Origin: Melanocharis versteri
Lineage: Eukaryota > Chordata > Aves > Passeriformes > Melanocharitidae
Assembly: GCA_013397845.1 (NCBI GenBank)
Contig: VZTG01005253.1
Span: forward strand, 248,001 to 312,000
Length of the DNA stretch: 64,000 bases
Direction: 5' to 3'
The notes under the pieces are model-generated. The model ran no database searches. It was not told the origin of the DNA and worked only from the letters and a program-made list of their open reading frames with translations. Position numbers and translations under genes: made by a program. Below, one piece after another: positions 12,647 to 26,100 of this stretch; position 1 is the first letter of the stretch; every line of letters begins with the position of its first letter.

Positions 12647-12736
12647 TATGTGTCGTGCTGCGAACACTCCATCAACTATTGCACAACAGAAGGCTGCTAC
12701 CACGCCAAAGCTGATAAACACGATGGAGGCCACCAA
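12647..12736 (-). CDS. TMEM255B: TMEM255B coding exon 4 (third membrane segment)
   Basis: This 90-nt exon (30 codons, phase 0 at both ends) reads LVASIVFISFGVVAAFCCAI followed by VDGVFAARHI. It is the third predicted membrane helix plus the start of the next loop, with a paired cysteine in the helix. The sequence is nearly identical to what I recall of human TMEM255A and TMEM255B over this stretch, which indicates strong purifying selection. The acceptor is a T-rich tract ending TTCTTCTCAG and the donor is GTAAGT. The protein should continue with an acidic residue and the cysteine-rich loop, but no matching exon was found between here and the left edge. Confidence 0.94.
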
Positions 12737-15700
12737 CTGAGAAGAAAAAAACAGATTAAGCAATATTTTCCTTATAATTCTTTAAGTAAAACAATTACAC
12801 TAATTTTTCTAGTATGCTGAAATAATGGCTCCCACTGCTGTAATTCACTTCAGGTCAGTGTGTCAGGATGACAGTCATACACTAGTAAAAAGGCAGAAAT
12901 TCTCGATGATGAGTTGTGGGACCATCAAGCCTACTAGAAAAGCTTAAATCTTTCTAGAGAAAATTAGGTCAGCTGCAAGAGATAAATTCAATGGTGATTT
13001 CTTCCAAATCAACTTATTTAATAAAACAGCAGTGCTTCCATAGGGACGTGGCAAAAAGTCATGTTCCCCTTGGCTCACAGAAATCTTTAGAGCTTTACTA
13101 CACGGTAGTATTTCACACCAATAGATAAAGGCATCCATAGCAAGTCAATAATTAGCCTGTGAACTATCAGAAATCTTTTATCATCCCAAATAGCTTATGC
13201 CACAACAAAACCTGAGATTCAGACGGCTGGTGCCTGTGGAAAGGCTGGGGTGTGCTGCCTTGGCCCCTGCCCTTGTTGGGGTTTCCAGTCTGTCCCTCAG
13301 TGTCAGAGTGGACAGAGCAGAGCACAGCAGAGCTCAGAGAGTGTCCCAGCTGCAGCACACACAGCACTCTGTCTTCATTAGCCTACTAGCCACAGCTTCA
13401 GACCTCGTTCTACCCCCCAGACTGCTTCATTCATTAAGCCCTATTACTTCTCTCTCAACAGGACTGTGGATGGTGCAGTGCTGGAGCACAGCTCCGGCAC
13501 AAGCAGTGGTGGTATGGAGGGCTTGGGAAAGGCTGTGCAGGTTCGGCATGCTGAGGCCCCTGCTCGCTGTGCTGCAGCTCTGACAGCAACTGCAGGGCTA
13601 GAACAACCCCAGACACTGCCCAATTCACTCTAGAGAGAGCAACAGGGCTTGGAAAGGATGTGGAATGCATCTCCACCAGGGACCAGTCAGTGTGCGGTTG
13701 GCACACACCTCTGAGATGACACTGGCTTCTTCTGATCACATCTGAAGGGTGCAGTGCTGTGAAGTCCTGCAAGACCAACCGTACACCTGGCAAGGTGATC
13801 CCCTGGGCTGGTTAGCCCCAGTGCCATCAGATGAGGGAGAGATGCCGACAGTCCTTCCTCTCCCAGATTAGAGGATTTTGTGATGCTGAGGACTCTGCAC
13901 CCCGAGTTTGGAGGAGTGGGTTCCTGCAGGATATAAGGTGAACCTAACGTGCACTCTCTGGCTATGTTTTTAATGGAATGGAATGTAAACCTCTCATGTC
14001 TCTGGCATTTCTCAGGCAAAGTCACAAGAGGAACCCTTTGAAACATCCTATGTGATAGGTTAATTTTAATTTACAACAGTATTAAGATATAGTTAATAAC
14101 AGCAATGGATTTAAAGATTTTCTTTAAAACTGGCAGGACAGCATCTTTTATTGATAGAGCACATGGAAAAGGCATTCAGTTAAGAATGTGGAACGTTTTT
14201 GTTACTTACTAGTCATTAAGTGCTCCTTCACAACATGTATTTCTGAAATGCCCAGGTACAGATTACCAAAATTACATCCATACAGTTCATATATCCTTTT
14301 GCCTATACAAAATCCAGATCTGCATTACCTACATGCCATTTTCACAAATTTGTAAGGCATCTCTAACTCACTTGAAAAATGGACTCAAGCTTGTGTTAGA
14401 TTAAGAACAGTACAATGTCAATAGGGCTTCCAGGGGATGCAACATTGGTGACTTTCTCAAAAAAAATTATATTGGGCAAGTAAGAAACTACAGCCATATA
14501 AGCCCACAGTTTGGACACACAGGACAAAGCAGTATCACCCACTTGGATATAAGAGCTCTTGGTGAATTGGCAAAAAGTACAACTTAAAAGCAGAAGGATC
14601 AAGATGCTTTCTGACACACTCCTTTAATCTCTCCTTAGCTCATGTCTCTTGCAATCAGAGGCGACTCAGCACTGCCATAGGGATTGCTGTGGAATTGGAA
14701 TCCTCAGCATGGGGAGAAAAGGGGCACACAAATGTGGCTGAGGTTGATGGTACTGGCTGATCTTGGGAACCTGCTGCATTCCCCCTGCTGCCAGCTCCAT
14801 CTTTCTGAAATCCTAGGAAAACACTATTGGCTGCATCACCCTTGAACCCCTGCTATCCCATGGCTCTCCAGTGTGGAAGGTCATATCTCATGTCTCATGA
14901 ACCTGGCTGTCTAAAGATCTTGGCATGCAATTCATCAGATCGAGAAGGCTGTGGACTCCTATCACTGCAGAGCAGTGGGCTGTGCTGCCCTGTGGCAGCT
15001 GCATTTGCTACAGATCCTGATCTCTTTATTTGAAGAAGCAGCAGTGTTTAAAAGTTCTGATTAAGCCATTATTGTCTGATACCTCTATCTTGTTTTTCAA
15101 GCCATAGCAGTCAATCAAACAATTAGTGGGCTAAGCCAGGTGTTTCCAAATTGCCTGAGATCAAGATGAATTTACTGGAAGCTGACCTCAAGGTGGCTTT
15201 TCATTTCACACATGAACAATTTATTGATGATCTACAATCCCCAAACCAACATTTTCCACTCACGGAGATAGTTTAAATCACCTAATGAGTGTGCTGGCCT
15301 TTCAGTTTCACCACACAGCCTTAGGAGACCACATATAAAGGTGCAATAAATCACAGTATAAAAAGGAGCTACAGAGTTGGCTTTGCACTCCTCAGTCGTG
15401 TTGGAGATCATCTACCCTTCCAAGGAGTTGTGTGCAGGTCCAAGGTTTACAGCCAGAGCCTGTTGTTCTTATCCATGCCTACTAGCAACTACTTCAGTCT
15501 CTTTAGAATCAATACCATTTCTTGACTGAAGTAATATTTATTATGATGCTGAAGTGGCAGAATGTGACACTGAGAGCTTTCTATGACTTAAATTGCCTTT
15601 TATATATCTGAACAATGAAAGAATAATACAAGAACACCACTAAAAAACATCCTTAAAATAAAATTACAGATTTATATTCTCTCTCAAATCTCTCATTGTT

Positions 15701-18321
15701 TATTAAGAATGTGAGAAACACAAAAAAACAAGTACAAAATTAATTACTTCTGAAAATTGCCAAGACAACCAAATGAAGACCTGTTGTAAATTCAAAAGCT
15801 AATTTTCCTGAGTAGTAGGTGATTTCTGGAGCAGTGAGTTCACAAGCCTATGACTGTCTAGAAAGAAAAGCAATGCAGTTCATTTAAAGATAGAGAATGT
15901 TTGCTGACAGGTAAAAGAAATAGCACTTAAAAAAAAAATACTGATCCATCACATCATCTTATCTCCATTTTCAACAGCATTATGTTTTGTCAGGACACCT
16001 ATTCATTATTTATAGCAATATATTTGAACAGTTATTCAAGAAACAGTTTTGCTCTTGCTGTTCCATTGGTGTGCAGCCAGGCTTCTCTACAGCTGTTGCC
16101 ATCAGAACATGTTTACTCCTGGTTCTTGTACAGAATACAGTAATTTGATTATTTACAAGGGAGCTGTAAAAACAGTTATTAAACATTGAGAACTGTACTG
16201 TGTGGACCTAACGCTCAAACCAAAAGGCAGTTGTTTAACAGAGGGGTTTTAGCAAAATGGAGACCAAAATAGCACATGGAATTAGGGACTTTTGTACACA
16301 GTATTAACAGAAGAGCTGTAATCTATCTTCAGCCATGTCATAGAAATAGGAAAACACTCAAAAATGCAAAACTAGCGAAAGGCTGGGCTGTTAAATTCTT
16401 GCATGCTGCCTTCTTTCAGAGAAGGCGTGCATTTTTTCTCAGAATTCACCTGTCTTGGACACCTCCTGTCCTTCAGCAGGAATACAACACCACTGCCTGC
16501 ACTGTCACCCTCCTGTCCAAGCGAGACTAGTGAGGGCAACAGGGGACACAGAGTGGCCAGGGTGCTGGTCACAGACTCTTGTTCAGCTATCAGAAATGCA
16601 CCTGGCACAGGGAGTTGGCAACTAAGTCTCCCACAACAATTCCCATTTTTGGAGTTAAGAGTTAGCTGGCCACCGACCAGACCCAAGAGGTAGTTTGATG
16701 AGGCCACCCCAGCTGCAGCCACACTTGCACACACACACTGCACACCAACCCTGCACCACAGGTCCCCAGGCACGCTGTGTGCTGAATCACACACTGCTGG
16801 GGCCATGTCCCTGCTGGGTGACACGCAGAGACCTGCAGCCAGCATTTGCCAGCAGGAAACCTCATTGCTCCTCAGCATAAGCACGTGCTGGCTACAGGCT
16901 GGCACCTCTCTGGCTGTTTCCAACATCCCTGTGGAATACTTCTGGGAGCTGGCTAGACTCTCAGTTCTGGCACATCCCTGGTTTCCTTGTGATTCTAATC
17001 TAGCCTCTACCCATCCTCAACCAAAAAGCACAACTTCTCAGATAATGACAGTCATTTCTAGCACCAGATGCTGCGTGAGGTGCCTCATTCTCTTGATTTA
17101 GACCAAGTAGATCTGAGACGGAAAAATGCATAGATTTTTGTTTTTGAAATCACCTCGGTGCTGGATGCAAGTCACATTACATCTAACAGACTCACTTTGC
17201 TCATGCTAAACGGCTACTTCTGCATTGCACAGCCCCCAATGTCTTCAAGCATTGTGCTGCTCATCAAGCCTCTCTGGGACTCTTCTCCAGGCAGAGAAGG
17301 AATCAGAATTACCCTGATCGATGTAAATTGAGAAACACTGTCACTCAATATTTTTTGCTCTAGGAAGTTAAGTCTTTGCAAAAGGCTGTGTAAATGTTAT
17401 GCCACAGGTTTGTAAAGTCCTTTTTTATTCCCACACAGGTTCAAGCATTTGGAAAAGAAATGCATGGGGCAGTTTGTTGCAGGCTGCCCCTAACATTACA
17501 TTCCCCAAATTACAGTGTAATTCTGTGGGCCTTTTTACTGGTTTGATTTCCCCATATCCCCAAGATCAGAATTTAATATAGGCTTAAATAAATCTGCTGC
17601 ACTTTTTCAATGGGGATAATGATGTAAGAGTAGAAGTTTACAAAAACTCTTATCACAAATCCAAAACAGGGAATGATTTTCTACCCTGGTGCAACCAGGG
17701 AGCTGGAACAACCAATCTCAGCCAGGAGCTGCATCTGTTCCCATGGTACCCCAGCAGGTCTATAGATTAATAGCCCGAAAAATTAAGACAATTAAACTCA
17801 TTGCATTGCATTGTATTTCAGATGCTGCTGTCAACTAAGCACTGCCTGTCTTGTGAAATGGGCCTGTATATAAATACTTTAATTGTGAGTTAATTTTCTC
17901 TAGTATGGAATGCCCTGTCCTACGTACCCACTTCTCACACAACAGCCAATTCTTTTCCCTGCCCTTGGGACAGATGTTTTGCTGCTGTGATGAAAACGAA
18001 GCATGGCCAAGGCTCCTACAGTTTTCACAACTGAGCTAATTAGGAGGTTTCTCACTACACCAGGTAATGTGCCCCACAATTTATGGCCTGACAACATATC
18101 CTTTCCAAAGGTTGGTTCTTAAATAATGGCATGGCTGTAATTGAGGCTCTGCTGGAGGGTTGTCACACCACATGAGATAGGATTACATCATGTTTGTTAT
18201 TCATTAATGCCAACTCCAGTCATAGCTGTGCACTAGTTACAATGACAAGAATTCATAATGGTGAAAGACTTTCATGACTTCCCAAACTATGCATTCTAGT
18301 TCCTAAAGAAACCCTACAAAA

Positions 18322-18638
18322 AAGCTGGAGAGGGACTTTTCATAAGGGCATGTAGTGAGAAGACAAGGGGGAATGGCTTCAAACTAAAAGAGGGAAGCTT
18401 TAGATTAGGTATTAGGAAGAAATTCCTTACCGTGAAGGCGGTGAGGCGCTGGAATAGGTTGCTTAGAGAACCTGTGGATGCCACATCCCTGGAACTGTCC
18501 GAGGCCAGGTTGGATGGGGTTTAAGCAACCTGGCCTAGCAGAAGGTATCCCTGTCCATGACAGGGGGGTTGGAACTAGGTGATCTTCTCTTTAAGGTCCT
18601 TTCCAACCTAAAGCATCCTGTGATTCTATGATTCTGTG
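18322..18638 (+). mobile_element. CR1 LINE 3' fragment
   Basis: Plus-oriented CR1 end: AGGGACTTTTCATAAGGGC, ATTAGGAAGAAATTCCTTAC, GGTTGGATGGGGTTTAAGC, TCCTTTCCAACCTAAA, then the terminal repeat GTGATTCTATGATTCTGTG. It sits in TMEM255B intron 3, antisense to the gene. The well-kept tail indicates moderate age. Confidence 0.95.
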
Positions 18639-21600
18639 TTGTCAGGTGTTTAGATTAAGTCTCATGCTTAGATCAAGTGACCAAGTTAGAGAACCATAGC
18701 CTTTTCACAGTATAATCACTGTTGAATTCAGCAAGTCCAGTCATATGTTGTTCAGTATTATCAGCAACAACAAAGATCTTTGATTCAGGTTTTCTTCCCT
18801 CTCTCTGCTGTTAATCGCACCTCAGGGCACAGACTTGAGCCTGTGTGATTGCTCACTATCAACTCAAAGGGCATCTTCTTCTCCAGTCCTTAGCTTGGTT
18901 CCCTGCTGTCCAGCACTTTCTGCTGCTCTCTGTCCCAAAGGGCTGCATCCCTTCATCCCAGCTCCTGTGCTTACCCAAACACACAGGAAGCCAGTGAAAT
19001 TCACTCCACAGGCAAAAACTACTTATTCCCTCAAATGAGTTAAATCAGAAGACTGTAGAGAGAGACGAGCACTAGACTCAGTGCAAATGACAAGGTGACG
19101 CCGTGTAGCCATGACAGAAGGGAAGGAGGCAGAAGTGCTGACAGCAACCAATAGATTGTTTCACCTGTTCCATGTAATTCACAGTCCTAGGGATTATCAA
19201 AGTAAAAGCTAGGTTTTAGCTGTAATGAATAAATCATAAAGACTGGGGTTATTTTGTTGTTTGTGGTCAAGGAGACTTTTGTTTTACTGCCTGTGAAGAA
19301 GTCTGCCATTTCCCAGTATCGTGTCAGGAATAATTAGGAAAAATAGCAACATGAAAAGGCCCGTTGGTGTAACACAGGCAGGAGAGAAGTCCCATGAGAA
19401 ATTTAAGCAACCTCACATGCATAAAAAGGTCGAATTAATTAGATAAACAAAGGGGGAAGAATACAGAAACCACATGACAGGTATAAATTACTATGCCAAA
19501 GAGAAAATACAGGAAAAAAATCCACTTTCAAAATCAAAGTAGCATTTTCGTTTGGAAAATCTATCTTTTTTTCTTTGCCCCACATCCTGAAGGGCAAAAC
19601 TGTGAAAGGCAGGATTTGCAACAGCTTTTGTTACCCTTTACGTACTCCCAGTTAATTTTTTTCAGTGAAAAAGTAGGCACATGGCTTTCTCTTTTTCTCT
19701 CCCAGTGGTATTGCTGCTCAGCTTTCGCAGATAATTCATCATTTAGGCTACACACAAAGGCAAGGGACTGCAGAAGTGTCCAAGGACGGCAAATGTGCAA
19801 CAGGGTGACTTAGTCATCCCAGCTCTCCTGCAGCCCAAGAAAGTTCATGCAGCACAATTGAGTAAGAAAAGAAAGGGAGGCCAGGTTCTGAGTCTGCTTA
19901 CTGCAGCTCCTAAAGGCACACACAGACATCTTTAGGACAGGGACTACTTCTTTACTGGTCAGATGAGCAGACTACTCGAGTTGCCAGGAACTTTCCTTGT
20001 GCCATTTGCAGTGGCAGTTTGTTATGGAGATGGGGGAATTCAGCATCTGACCATGCTGGCACATGCCTGGGGTTGTGTGACGGCTGTCTTTGCTTGCTAT
20101 TTCCCTTTAAGGCATGAAAGCCCATAGTTCAAAACTGTCCCCTAGTCCCCTTGTTGCTCGGCTCCTCACAAAGCCTCCCCAGCCATCCACCACGGAGTGT
20201 TCCTCCCGTCCTGCATCCCTGCTCCCTGTCAGGTGGCAGCAGCTGTGCCATCCTCACCGGTGATCAGTTCAGCAGCTTCAGTCTTCTACAGCTCCAGTTA
20301 CCTAGCATGGAAACTTTCACCTTAACATTGCACTGTCCAGATAAAACCTTGTATGCTAACTCTAATAGTTCCTGGTCTAGGTCTCTCTATTGTTTTTACC
20401 CTCTAGAAATGTTCTCTTCAGCATTAATCCTTAACTTATATCAATGCATTTGCTTTACTCTTTCTGTAATTCATCTTGTCTTTTTTCCTAACCTGATACA
20501 ACGTATGAAGATACAGTTTCTGTGAAAAATGTTATATGAAATAAAGACAAATTTTCCTATATTTTTTGTCTTCAAGCAATGCAAGATTGGTGGGAATTAA
20601 ATCAATAGCCATCATGAAACTTGAAACAAAATTACTGGGAAAGGTTACCTGATTAATACATTCTTTCTTCTCTCATAATCTAATATCAGCTACAAAACCA
20701 GACTTAGAATAGCTAGGAAATTATTTCAAATTGTTTTATGAGCAAATCTTTACTAGAATGACCAATCCACAGAATAAAAAACCTATATCAAGCACTTTCT
20801 GTGCACTTAAGACTTTGAAACTGGAGTCACCATTACATTGCAATCAGAGAATGAATATGATATATGTGTAAATGAACCCGTATTAAATTCAAGATAATTC
20901 ATTCACTGATGAGCAAAATGCTTGTCTTGATTTAGTTAAAAATGCCACCACTGATGACGCACTACTAGGTCTCCTGGGATTTTGGTAGAATCTTAGACTT
21001 CACTGGAGTCCAACAGATACTATTAAAATAATTTTTTAAAAAATTAGATTGAACTGTACTTGCTTCACATTTCCTAAAACAAGAAACAGAAGGAAACCTT
21101 AGAAAGTTGGGGTTTTTTTCCTGGTGCAGGGTTAGTTTTATTATCAGTGCTCTTTTAAGCCTCCACATCTAAGAACCCCAGATCATATCCCAGTAATCAT
21201 TACTGCAGTTACTGATTTCCTTCTAGCAGCAGCACATCTCAGCTTTACTCAGCTCATTCAAACAGCGCTGCTGTATTTTGTCCCAAGTCTGAATTGATCC
21301 AACCACCCTACTGGCTGACCTTCTCTGCTTCGAGGAGGTGCAGTGCATATACTCTACTCCACCTGTGGTTTTGCTCCTTTTAGGGAGATTTTTTTTTAAA
21401 TAGCTGCTCCGCTTTTCTTCTATCCCATTAAATTAGGTGCTGACTGTATCACCAACCCCCTTCCCTCTGTTTCAGACTCTTTACTGCTATGTAGGGGAGC
21501 ACTGGGGCTTCTCAGGGCAGGTCAGGGTAGTGTGCTTTTCCAGATAGTGCCACTCTCTGGCCACCTTTATACAGAAAAGTGAAAAAAAAAAATAATCATC

Positions 21601-23017
21601 TGGATCTCACAGCTGGAGAAATGCTAACGGTTTTGGAACCAGCTTAATCAAGCCTTAGCCCAGTAGGCACTTCAAACTGGTAAGAATTCCCCTTTGCAGA
21701 CATCAACAAAAGCACTTAGATAAGAACAGTTAAAAATTATTACACATTTAACGACATCAAATTCAGGCTAGAAGAAAAAGCTAAACACACCACTAAAGGA
21801 AAGGGAACAAAAGAGAAACAAATTTAGATTCACTGGTCAACAGTGCTGACATTATAGGAATTAATCACATATTTCCTTTCATGGATGCTCTTTTATTGCC
21901 TAAACTGGAACAAGGACATTTCATCACTTAAACAGCTGTTCAGAGCAATATGAGAACAATAAACCAAAAATACATAGCATACCATGTGTCATAAAAATTT
22001 ATTCTTCCTGGTAAAAAATGGTGGAATTTACATAGATCTAGACTGTTAGAGCTGACTGTTTTAGCAGCAAGAACTGTTTTTACACCAAAGTCTCTGTTTT
22101 TACAAGTCCTCTTTCCCTATACGGCGACTGCATTGGTTTCTCAAGACACATACATGCTCTTTATCAGAAATGCATAAATTACAAGTTTTCATGTAGTGAA
22201 ATTCTACCTGCAGTGTCTGGAAGATTGCATCTGTCCATCAAGGATGCTCAGCTATTTAATTTGAGCTAATTCTTCAACAAGAGGCTCAGAAACTGCCTGT
22301 CCTTTTCACAGGGCCCACCCCCCCTCACCTTCTTCATCATGCACACACCAGAACTTATACCAAATTCCTTACTAGGACTTTCTATCTTGTGCTCCTGCTT
22401 GCTAGAAAGAGTAATTGACATCTTTATTGTTCCACAAACGTATTTCATGGGTCATAAGGTTTACTTTCATTTTCAACTGTGTGACAGTTGACACTTCCAT
22501 TACATAAACAGCACAAGGAAACAAACTGGTGGTTAAAAAGGGCCCTATTATGCACTTAATCCTGTGTGCTGTTCCCAAGCAAGATCTGAAAGGAACCACA
22601 TCCCAAAAGCCTGGCACTTAATAAGATAGAGAACTCAAACTGACTTGGTGGCTTGAGTCTCTGACTTAAAAGAATGGTGACAGCCTTTAAAGACTGCAGT
22701 ATTGAAAATAAGCTGTGGTGGTGGAAATATGTATTTTCATTCATATAGATATATATCTTCTCTCTGTTTCTATAGAATTAAAGCTTCTAGAAGCAAACTA
22801 AAGTAATTCTGGTTGCCAAGAAAGCTCTCCAAATAGAAACCAAAGTATCTCTTTCAAAATTTTCCCCCTCAGTAATCAATATTCTTTCTTCCAATGATAA
22901 CAGCAAAAACGTGGCCATGTCTTATCTGAGACAGAACTAATGCTATGTTTTGTCACCAGGTGAGAAACCTGAGGTGGGTAAGACCTGGGACTGGTACAAC
23001 CAGTGGACCAGCATAGA

Positions 23018-23180
23018 GTTGTGTGGGAGGGAAGGAGTTACTGTGCTAGGCTGCAGGTGGAGGCATTTGGTGGCATCTCTCTAGGTGAGAGCTATGGTTG
23101 AGCTGAGAGCAGTGAGTAGNGGTTGTGTGGGAGGGAAGGAGTTGCAGTGCTAGGCTGCAGGTGGAGGCACTTGGTGGCCA
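23018..23180. repeat. Two copies of a ~59-bp block 104 bp apart, gap between them
   Basis: The block beginning GTTGTGTGGGAGGGAAGGAG and running to GGCATTTGGTGG starts at 23018 and recurs at 23122, with about three differences in 59 bases. A single N at 23120 sits just before the second copy. This is either a minisatellite collapsed to two partial units or a misjoined contig overlap. Confidence 0.8.
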
Positions 23181-26100
23181 CCATTGGAATGAATCAGACA
23201 GACACGGCCCTGACGATGGAGCACAAAGATTGCTACAGACCTGACTGTGCTTCCCATTACAGCTTTACCAGCTGAAACAACCTGGCACACACATCTATGA
23301 AGAGTGCAAAAAGCATTTTGCACAATAAAGGCATAATGTCAGCGGCACAGGGGCACAAGCTTCTTTGTCATTATCACAGGTATTTGCCAGGACATGTCAG
23401 CTGTAAATACTCACATCCGTAAGGAACTAGATCAGGGAAGAGCTGAAACATCTCCCACACTTCCTTTGGTAATTTGCACAGTGAAAGCATCTATTTTTGT
23501 CTTTGAGTCCTTGAACTTCAAAATTCTCTAACAATGTTGGGAAATTTATGCTATCTATCTTCAGGCATTTAACTCACTGACAACATTTAGATGATGGTTT
23601 CACGGTATAGCGAGTTGATACAACAGTTTATTCCTAGCAAAAGGGACAAGTCTTGTTCCCTCCTTCCACACATTCCTCTCTACCCTTACCCATGCAGCCC
23701 CACCAGTTGACTTTTGCTGTGTCTGATGCTCACTTGGCTGTGAACCTTTCTACTCACTTAACCAATGGAGAATATTTTTAGCCAGGGCAGGGAAGAGGAG
23801 AAGAAGGAGTCAGCAAGATGGAGGAAGGAGCAAAGAAGGGAAGAGAAAAGATCTCTTTGTGTCAGTGGGTATTTACATTTATTATAAATTGGAAATTCTC
23901 ACATTAAATGCACAAGGTCAAAGAACTGCATAAAGAAATCCAAAGTATTTTACTCAGTCTTTATTCATTGAAGATATAACACTAATAACTGCAAAATGTC
24001 TTTCATAATATTATACTAACTAAAATAAATTAGAAACAACTTTTCCACTTATTTGCATTTTACTTGCCCACAGAACTTTCTTCTTTTGATTTCACTTGTC
24101 TTCATTTTGGATGGTGCTTTCATACCCACAGATATATCACCTATCCTCCTCCTCTGCAGCTGAAATAACTGAGCCTTCAAAACATCTCCAGTTATTCATC
24201 TCCCTTCTACTCCCGTTTTTGCAGAATATTCTCCTGCATTACAAGGAATAACACAGATTTCCCAGACCTATCATGGACAGACCACATTCCAAATCCTTCC
24301 CAAAAAGGGTTGAAAAGGGGTCTCAAAGCTGATTCCTGCAAAATAAGGCAGCTAATACCCAAGACTACACCATGCTTATGGGCCATCTATGCATAGGCTG
24401 CTCTGCTCTAAACTCAAAACCAGGCAGAATTACAGTAGGATATCTTTTGTAAAATCCTCAATATTATAGAAGAGAAATACAATTGTCACTTAACACAGGG
24501 TTTTTCTTACCACACTTCAGCTAACTAAAACTCCAGAATCTAGTTCAAACCACCCTTCAAGGTCTCTCTCAGAACCTAAGGAGAGAACAAGATGCCTCTG
24601 AAGAGCACCTCATTACAGTCTTGAAGAGTTAGTCATGAGAGCAGGAAAACATTATCAAAGAATAAGCTGCTTGAACTTAACAGCTAATAAGATGTTGTTA
24701 TATTTTGAAAAAAATGCAGATACATAAAGAAGAGCCACTTGAGCTCATTCAAGTGTCAGTGTCAACCTATTCTGATTATTCTTATATAAATCTTGTCTAT
24801 TTCTGAAAAGTGCAATTAGATCACACCACAAAACCTAGTACACATTTATGACTGAAAAGGTATTAGTAGGTCTTTTCAGTTTCAATCATTTTTAAGGTGC
24901 TGAACAAGAGAAGGATGATTACAAATTTCTTCCATTATGAATGTTTTTACCTCAGCGTTAATTGTTTTTCTCCGAACTGTGTGAAATACGAGCATAAAGA
25001 AAATCAACACTGAAAGAAAGAAGTGCTGTTAACTTTGTCAGAAACTTGAGTTTAGAAGAGAAATAATACCTTGGTAATTACAAAGATTGCCTTTATATTT
25101 TCTGCATTTCCCCCACAACAGTAAAGGCTTCTTCCATTTATTTGCACAGGAACATCAAAGATAGTCTCAGGGGATCTACAGAATTTCAGTGGTCTTTCTT
25201 TATTAGAACAAGCTGCTTTAATTAGCCTAATATGTGATATAAAATCAATCAGTAATTAGCATCTTTGATCAAAATCTGCACTAAACCTAATTTCTTTCAG
25301 AATGTTTGATTTGCAAACAGCAAATGAAACAGAATGCGTTTGAACAGAGAAAATTAGGTGTGTATATATAGCAGTATATTTTTTTTTCTGTGTATATATT
25401 AATAACCATCACCTTTACATAAAATGTCTAGTGGGCATTTTCTGATGGACATAATCTATTTACAAGATATATTGGTTTTGAAAAAAGTGAAAGAGGTTTG
25501 ACTCTTCTGAAAGCTGGCTCACACATGTAACTGCTTCAAAAAATCCTCTATTCCAAAACAGATGTAAAGTCTTGTGTCAAGAAAATAATCAGAGATGATA
25601 TTGAAATATTACCTCACACAATGTCAATGCAGGACAGGGATGCATGCATTGTCAGTGAAGTCTATCAACTGAAAACAGAAGAGAAAATTATTGCTTTGTT
25701 TCTCCAACTTCAGCTACAGTGTCTTTTCAACACTTCATTTGAAATCTAACTCTTGTTGACAGAGATTGGGAAGCAAGCATATTAAGGGACCTAAACTTAG
25801 CATCCCTTGAGAAGCCTGAATGAATAGCTTTGCCTTTTCTGTCTGTGTGCAGAGCTCCATGTTTTAACCTTCCTCATGTTTTCAAATTCTGTTCTTGTTG
25901 GAAGTGATGCCTCCATCTCTCTGAACCCAGGCTGAGCACTAGGTTTATATCTGAGTATATCCTAGACATGTCAGTGAGAAAATTAAATGTTTGTTAGCAC
26001 TAAGAAAACATGAGGAAGACTCAGCAGTGGATGACTTTGGGTGTCAGACCTGCTGCACACAACTGCTTCCATCCTAAGTACCAAGGTTTTTGCTAACTCA

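Noticed and set aside
16372..16926. 184-residue minus-strand frame in intron 3
   Set aside because: No domain or splice-site support, and frames on the other strand overlap it. Frames of this length are expected a few times in 64 kb of six-frame sequence.
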